Shown here piece after piece: positions 59,743-64,000 of a DNA stretch of 64,000 nt; positions within the stretch are counted from its first letter, which is position 1; every line of letters begins with the position of its first letter. The stretch covers positions 39,848,510 to 39,912,509 of the forward strand of contig NC_044302.2 in NCBI RefSeq assembly GCF_004027225.2. The letters run 5' to 3'. The DNA is from Strigops habroptila. Lineage: Eukaryota > Chordata > Aves > Psittaciformes > Psittacidae. The translations under genes and the position numbers were made by a program. Below the pieces are notes generated by a model that saw only the letters and a list, made by a program, of their open reading frames with translations, did not search any database and was not told the origin of the DNA.

Positions 59743-60357
59743 TTATCTTTTCAGGGTTATCTTGGTGTCACCTGGAGTACTGATTACTTTCCAGTGGGGT
59801 CTCGTCACTGGGCCTTTAATGCGACTGGCATGAGTCCATCCACGCTCCGCAGTTCGGACAGCTGTTTCTGTTGTAAGCAAAACAAGATAAGGTCCCTCCC
59901 AATTGGGTTTTAGGGTTTCTTCCTTCCACACTTTAATCAATATCCAATCCCCAGGTTTAACATTATGAATTTTTAAGTCCAACGGGGGTCGTTGTACAAT
60001 CAGTCCATGTTCCCAAAGCTTGTTACGATGTTCTGCTAATTGTGAAACATATTCATTAATCACACGGTCTCGAATTAAAACATTTGTTTGTGGACTTTCA
60101 ATTCTATAAGACATTCCATACACCATTTCAAACGCTGATATTCCTACATCTGCTCGGGGTCTGGTTCTGAGAATTAATAGTGCCATGGGTAGGCACTTAA
60201 TCCATGATAATTTGGTTTCTATCATTAATTTAGTCAAAATAGTTTTGATTTCTCCATTTATCCTTTCAACTTTTCCCGAACTTTGTGGATGCCATGGTGT
60301 ATGGTATTCCCACTTAATCCCCAAGCTTTCAGCTAGATCTTTAACAATTTTTGACAC
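59743..60357 (-). CDS. pol: Provirus C integrase, C-terminal part
   Basis: 204 codons from an internal ATG. The catalytic glutamate lies in HPQSSGKVERING (E about residue 31). Beyond it are the typical WLIKCLP-like helix region and a class I C-terminal domain with PGDWILIKVW and WEGPYLVLL, ending TAA at 59743. The zinc module and both catalytic aspartates are missing, removed by the deletion whose junction lies at about 60355-60365. Frame and context show it once continued upstream as pol. Inactive. Confidence 0.9.
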   Translation of the reverse strand: MSKIVKDLAESLGIKWEYHTPWHPQSSGKVERINGEIKTILTKLMIETKLSWIKCLPMALLILRTRPRADVGISAFEMVYGMSYRIESPQTNVLIRDRVINEYVSQLAEHRNKLWEHGLIVQRPPLDLKIHNVKPGDWILIKVWKEETLKPNWEGPYLVLLTTETAVRTAERGWTHASRIKGPVTRPHWKVISTPGDTKITLKR

Positions 60358-60926
60358 AAAGTGTCTTGTGCTAACAATCGATCAATTTCTGGTTTTAATC
60401 CCCTCCGTCCTTCTAGGGATATGGGATATTGCCTTACCCTCACAGGTATGTGGGGTTCGGAAAGTTGGATTTTAATCGGTGGGATTTTCAGTCTACTAAT
60501 TGTGTCCGGAGAGTACCAGACATCGGGGTTAATTTGTTTTTGATCATCCACGGTTAAAGGATAAGCAGACACTGTTAGCTCCTGATTTTTCACTTTAATT
60601 TCTAATTGCAATTCAACAATTAAATCTCGTCCTAACAGATTAAATTCTGCTTCAGGGACGAGCAAGAGTTCACCCATTCCAAATTTATTTTCAGTTTCGA
60701 ATACCACATTTTTGATTTTGCTTACTTTAAAGGGTTCTCCTTTTGCCCCAATTACTTGTACCTTTTCAGGGGAAACTTTACATCCCTCAGGTATTTGCTT
60801 AATAGTTGATTTCTCAGCCCCAGTGTCTACTAAAAAGGTGAACTCTTGTTTATGGGGACCTATTTTTAATTTTATCAAGGGCTCATGATGACTCCGGTCC
60901 CCTAAGATATAGAGCCCCTGACTCTC
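60333..60926 (-). CDS. pro: Provirus C protease plus stub of RT, read after the gag TAG
   Basis: The frame is the gag frame and is open directly after TAG (60929-60927), so synthesis by stop-codon readthrough, as in murine gammaretroviruses, is the natural reading. The protease active site is FTFLVDTGAEKS. LLGRDL near the end of the protease domain is the expected C-terminal motif. Then come VRQYPISLEGRRGLKPEI, the N-terminal edge of RT. After IDRLLAQ the coding sequence is joined to integrase out of frame and ends at TAA 60333. No RT catalytic motif remains. The protease itself looks complete. Confidence 0.88.
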   Translation of the reverse strand, partial: ESQGLYILGDRSHHEPLIKLKIGPHKQEFTFLVDTGAEKSTIKQIPEGCKVSPEKVQVIGAKGEPFKVSKIKNVVFETENKFGMGELLLVPEAEFNLLGRDLIVELQLEIKVKNQELTVSAYPLTVDDQKQINPDVWYSPDTISRLKIPPIKIQLSEPHIPVRVRQYPISLEGRRGLKPEIDRLLAQDTLCQKLLKI

Positions 60927-60929
60927 CTA
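60927..60929 (-). promoter_or_regulatory. Candidate readthrough TAG between gag and protease of provirus C
   Basis: The stop is TAG followed by GAG AGT CAG GGG, and the frame stays open for 198 codons into protease. In murine leukaemia viruses gag-pol is made by UAG suppression with a downstream pseudoknot. A pseudoknot could not be tested by eye. Confidence 0.6.
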
Positions 60930-62336
60930 TTCCGTTTTCAATATTCCCTCATCCCTGATCCTTTCTCTGCAATTCTTCTTTATATGTCCCTTCTTTCCAC
61001 AGTAAAAACAACATCTCTGCTCCTTCTTTACTATTACGTTCCCTTGTTTCGTTCCAGCAGATCTGTGTTCACCAGTTCGTCCTTTGCGATCCTCTCTGAC
61101 CGCTGCTACCATCATTTTTACTTGTCGCTTGCTGCTCTCTTCTTCCCGCCTTACGTAGACTTTCTGAGCTTCCCTCAATAATTCATCCAACCCTCTATTC
61201 TGCCAGTCTTCTAACTTTTCAATCTTCTTTCTAATGTCTTCCCATGATTTTGCCACAAACTGAGTTTTGAGGAGCGCTTGCCCTAAAGGGTCGTCTGGAT
61301 TTACCCCAGAGTACAGCTGAAGGGCTTTCCTCAGTCGTTCCAGCCACTCAGTAGGGCTTTCATCTTTCTTTTGCATTTCATTAAATGCTTTATTGATATT
61401 CTGGCCACGGGGTACTGCTTCTCTAATTCCCTGAATTACTATAGTTCTCAGGTCCTGCATATGAGTTCTATGCATCGGATCCTGATTATCCCAATTAGGT
61501 CTTTGAAGTGGCCATTTAATATCTGCTTGGGGTCCCTGGGCATGTTGAGCATCCCACAGTCTCATTCCTGCTCGTCTAATCATATCTCTTTCCTCGGTAG
61601 TAAATAATTGACCAAGGATAGATTGCATCTCATCCCAAGTATAAAGGTTTGGTCCCAAAAATTGATTTAATCTTTCTGCCACTCCCAGTGGGTCCTCAAT
61701 TAAGTTTCCCATTTCAGTTCTTTTAAAATCTCGTAGGTCAGCCGAGTTTAGGGGTACGGAAATATATCCGATCACAGGTTGAGGTCCCCCCATGGGTATT
61801 TCCCTTAGGGGGTACATCTGAGCTGCCCCTTTTTGACTTCTAGTTACGCGTCTAGGAAGAGGGGGAGACCCTTGTTCCGACTCTGGTGGGGGAGTGGGCG
61901 CTCTGGGGACTTCTGTGGGAGCAGGAGGAGGAATGTAAGGAGGGGGGGTTAGAAGGGTTTCGTCTAACTCTTCCTTCTTTTTCTTTTGTTTAGTTTTTAT
62001 TTCATTCAGCGGATAAAGTCTAGCTCTCGGTCTTTCTAGCCACACTTCCGCATATTGACTCTCCTCCGGGTTAAGGGGATTTTTATTATTAACCCAGAGG
62101 TTTAATTGCTGTCTTACCCAATCTTCTTCTGACCCATAGACTGGCCAAAAGACATTTTTAGAAATCTTCTTCCCTCCCCATATCTTAGTACAATATTCTA
62201 TCATTTTTTGCTTATCTTTCCCTAGGGTTCCAGGGGAATATCTCCAATTGTCTAAGATATATGCCAGAGGGGTATTTTTAGGTACAGTGTGTACCCTCCC
62301 CATGGGAGTCGAAGGCTTGCTGCCCTTCGCCCCCAT
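60927..62336 (-). CDS. gag: Provirus C gag, intact (469 aa)
   Basis: Builds the immature particle. The start chosen is the ATG at 62336, ten codons inside the longest open frame, because it gives MGAKGSKP, an N-myristoylation site for membrane targeting. Order: matrix (1 to about 115); a lysine-rich then proline-rich section with a PPPY late-domain motif at about 131-134, followed by PPPAP; capsid, starting around MYPLRE and containing a major-homology-like stretch (QKKDESPTEWLERLRKALQ); and nucleocapsid with a single zinc knuckle C-X2-C-X4-H-X4-C at about 443-456. One knuckle and PPPY are gammaretroviral traits. The stop is TAG, in frame with protease. No internal lesion was seen, so this copy could still make Gag if transcribed. 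Confidence 0.95.
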   Translation of the reverse strand: MGAKGSKPSTPMGRVHTVPKNTPLAYILDNWRYSPGTLGKDKQKMIEYCTKIWGGKKISKNVFWPVYGSEEDWVRQQLNLWVNNKNPLNPEESQYAEVWLERPRARLYPLNEIKTKQKKKKEELDETLLTPPPYIPPPAPTEVPRAPTPPPESEQGSPPLPRRVTRSQKGAAQMYPLREIPMGGPQPVIGYISVPLNSADLRDFKRTEMGNLIEDPLGVAERLNQFLGPNLYTWDEMQSILGQLFTTEERDMIRRAGMRLWDAQHAQGPQADIKWPLQRPNWDNQDPMHRTHMQDLRTIVIQGIREAVPRGQNINKAFNEMQKKDESPTEWLERLRKALQLYSGVNPDDPLGQALLKTQFVAKSWEDIRKKIEKLEDWQNRGLDELLREAQKVYVRREEESSKRQVKMMVAAVREDRKGRTGEHRSAGTKQGNVIVKKEQRCCFYCGKKGHIKKNCRERIRDEGILKTE

Positions 62337-62709
62337 CTTCTGGATTATCCACAAACACACACTCACTCGCTCCCCTTATTCCTGGCCCAGTCCCTCGCGG
62401 GAGGTGGGAAACGCAGTACTAAAGGGTCCACACTCGCTTGGTTCAGTATATCGAACCTCTCGTTCGTTATAATCCAGGATACCCAATCCCGCCCGAACGG
62501 CGAACCCGCGAACAACTTCGCAGTATACTTACGCGTCCTGCGTCTTCGTCCGGACTCCCGTGCACAGAATTTTATGGGATTTTACCGGTCCTTTTTTGCT
62601 CAATATCCTAGAATTTAGGTTCGTCGGTAAGGTTGGAGTGAGCTGTTGGTCGCGGGGCCGCGAAATGTCGCGGGGCGCCTCCCCGGAGGACCAAAGCCCA
62701 CCGTTCCTT
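62337..62709 (-). other. Provirus C 5' leader
   Basis: About 373 bases between the primer site and gag. The part nearest the primer site (about 62645-62695) is GC-rich with repeated CGCGGGG and a self-complementary GGCGCCTCCCCGG, so stable stems are likely; a packaging signal would be expected here. It contains no long ORF of its own. Confidence 0.6.
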
Positions 62710-62727
62710 ATCCGAGTCACGGCACCA
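62710..62727 (-). other. Provirus C primer-binding site (tRNA-His)
   Basis: In element orientation TGGTGCCGTGACTCGGAT, five bases after the 5' LTR. It is complementary to the 3' end of tRNA-His, as used by ERV-H-type class I elements. Confidence 0.88.
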
Positions 62728-62732
62728 GAAAT

Positions 62733-63233
62733 TGTCATAAATTGTGACCACAACGGATCATAATCCAATTAAAATTTTATTAATTATAGCAAGTAGAATA
62801 TGAGCAAAAACAGCGCTGGACGACAGGGGAGTCTGCGCTCCGCCACTGCCGTGCTGAGCAGTTCAAACAGTCCCTTTTTATACATCTTTACTTCCGTGTT
62901 CATGAAGTAGTGGAGGTACTCTGCGCATGCTTCAGTTGTTGTTAGGGGGTCGTTTTCTACCTCCTGGTGGTCGTTGAGGCCGAAATAAGAAGTCTTTCTC
63001 CTTTATCCCATAGTTGACCCCTCATTCACATGTCCTTATCTGGGGTTGTTTGTCCTGTTTCTGTCGGTTCCTGGAAGTCTGGCGGTTATCTCGCGATTGT
63101 GGTTATCTTATCTTACTCAAGCAGTGTCCGAGTTTCTGTCTGCATAAGCGATTTCACATCTTTGTTGCCTAACCTTTACATTGAGCTTAACATAAATCTT
63201 AATAAACAATATCCTAGTCCATAGTTTTTCACA
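62733..63233 (-). repeat. Provirus C 5' LTR
   Basis: 501 bp, identical to the 3' LTR. Promoter elements are the same: NRF-1-like site, TATAAAAA at 62882-62875, AATAAA at 62781-62776. This copy would drive the provirus towards lower coordinates. Confidence 0.97.
62875..62882 (-). promoter_or_regulatory. TATA box of the provirus C 5' LTR
   Basis: TATAAAAA in element orientation, with a GCATGCGCAG (NRF-1-like) motif about 45 bases upstream. Strong match, so the LTR is likely promoter-competent. Confidence 0.75.
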
Positions 63234-63237
63234 AGAC
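63234..63237. repeat. Target-site duplication AGAC, right
   Basis: Partner of 58049-58052. Confidence 0.85.
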
Positions 63238-63910
63238 TAAAGCAAATCACAGACCATAGATTCCTTGTTCATCATTAAATATAATGATTTGGAAGCAATC
63301 TTTGACTTATTTCTTGGAGCTGAGAAATAGCAAAAGAATAAGCTAGTGAAGGCATCTTGCACATTATATAAAGTTAAAAAGGAAATGTCCTTAAATTTTC
63401 ATTTTTATTTAGATGTCAGCATCTAGCATAAAATCACATTTTTATACTAATTTATAAGAGTAGTCACATCATATTTTCATTATTTTGAATCTCTTTCCTC
63501 AGCTTTTGATACTGGACACTGTTTGAAACAGATACAGCACAGCCTTTTGTGTGGAGCAACTAAAATAAAAATTAATACAATGAATGTTCCATTATACCAC
63601 CTATATCCAAAAATATATAAAATACGAGATCATCAACAACTCCTATACAAGGATAGAGAATCTTCTGCTTTGGAGATAAAATATGAATGCTGTACATATA
63701 CAAAGGCCTAGCTTTTATCTGTATTTCCACTAGAACAGCTTCATTGCTAAAGTAACCAGTATGATCTATAGTAAAATTTGGTCTTGCTATTAGCTTAAAT
63801 TTTGAATACTACATTAGAAAGACATTTTTCCCAATATTCAAATAAAGTTGTGCTTCTGGGGAAGAAATTATTTCAACGCTGAAGAACAAGTCTTTGAATC
63901 AGTTGTACAT
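63238..63910. other. Anonymous AT-rich DNA
   Basis: Nothing recognised; continues the sequence interrupted by provirus C. Confidence 0.5.
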
Positions 63911-63911
63911 G

Positions 63912-64000
63912 TGTCCTGGGTTCAGCTGCAGCAGTCATTTTTCTTCTTCCTAGTAGCTGGTGCAGTGCTGGTTTTTTGACTTTAGTTTGAGAACACTGCT
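63912..64000 (+). mobile_element. Head of a family-A LTR running off the window
   Basis: Begins TGTGTCCTGGGTTCAGC and runs GCAGCAGTCATTTTTCTTC, TAGTAGCTGGTGCAGTGCTG. This is the start of the provirus A LTR in element orientation, with a few differences (for example GGTTTTTTGACTTTAG against a shorter T run). It is on the opposite strand to provirus A. The rest lies beyond the window, so solo LTR or provirus is undecided. Confidence 0.88.

Larger units (their letters stand above)
58053..63233 (-). mobile_element. Provirus C: recent, internally deleted class I (gammaretrovirus-like) ERV
   Basis: 5,181 bp with two 501-bp LTRs that I find identical line by line, and AGAC duplications. Order on the minus strand: 5' LTR (62733-63233), tRNA-His primer site (62710-62727), leader of about 370 bases, intact gag (62336-60927), in-frame protease after TAG, a deletion junction near 60360, the C-terminal half of integrase (to 59743), a broken accessory/env region (59738-58589), polypurine tract and 3' LTR. 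Nearly all of RT and RNase H is gone, so the copy cannot have moved with its own enzymes. LTR identity implies integration so recent that the insertion may still be variable in the species. Confidence 0.95.

Noticed and set aside
1..64000. CRISPR array, tRNA/rRNA gene or prokaryotic defence system
   Set aside because: No regularly spaced repeats of suitable size, no clover-leaf or rRNA landmarks, and the whole window is of vertebrate repeat type.
1..64000. Origin from a bird W chromosome
   Set aside because: Two sizeable proviruses and no host genes in 64 kb would fit, but the sequence has no W-specific marker, so it stays speculation.

Overview
The window looks like a bird nuclear genome. 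It is AT-rich, has no recognisable host gene, and carries several CR1-type LINE 3' ends (the avian/sauropsid signature, ending in ATTCTATG-like repeats) and LTR elements whose ends match the common avian 'TGT..CTGGGTT / AACCACNACA' type. A passerine or other neoavian is plausible, but the species cannot be read from the sequence. No rRNA, tRNA, CRISPR or bacterial-type operon was seen.

Layout. 1-194: tail of a family-A LTR. 195-4318: anonymous AT-rich DNA. 4319-5404: 1.1-kb LTR of a second family (B), minus strand, followed by CR1 RT-like debris. 5700-19590: mostly anonymous DNA with a T/G tract, an AT palindrome, a 420-bp purine tract and a truncated family-B LTR head. 19590-20105: CR1 3' end. 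21784 and 23070: two 144-bp near-identical direct repeats. 24131-25290: CR1 split by a family-A-like solo LTR. 25737-26200: perfect 232-bp tandem duplication. 31703-31885: CR1 tail. 36978-44212: provirus A. 44218-58048: anonymous DNA. 58053-63233: provirus C. 63911-64000: head of another family-A LTR running off the window on the plus strand.

Provirus A (7,235 bp, minus strand) has two LTRs (565 and 563 bp), a 5-bp CTCAG target duplication and a tRNA-Lys-like primer site. One reading frame encodes a multi-membrane-segment N-terminal ORF, then gag, then (after an in-frame TAG) protease. RT, RNase H and integrase follow, with nonsense codons and frameshifts. There is no env. The pol type and 5-bp duplication fit an ERVL/class III-like lineage.

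Provirus C (5,181 bp, minus strand) is gammaretrovirus-like: 4-bp AGAC duplication, tRNA-His primer site, and intact gag with a PPPY late motif and one CCHC zinc knuckle. Gag and protease share one frame separated by TAG. An internal deletion removes nearly all RT, RNase H and the first part of integrase. A putative membrane/cysteine-rich accessory region lies between pol and the 3' end. Its two 501-bp LTRs appear identical, so a defective element was copied very recently, presumably with enzymes supplied in trans.

All proviral descriptions are of broken copies as they stand. Assignments rest on motif reading only; no database search was possible.
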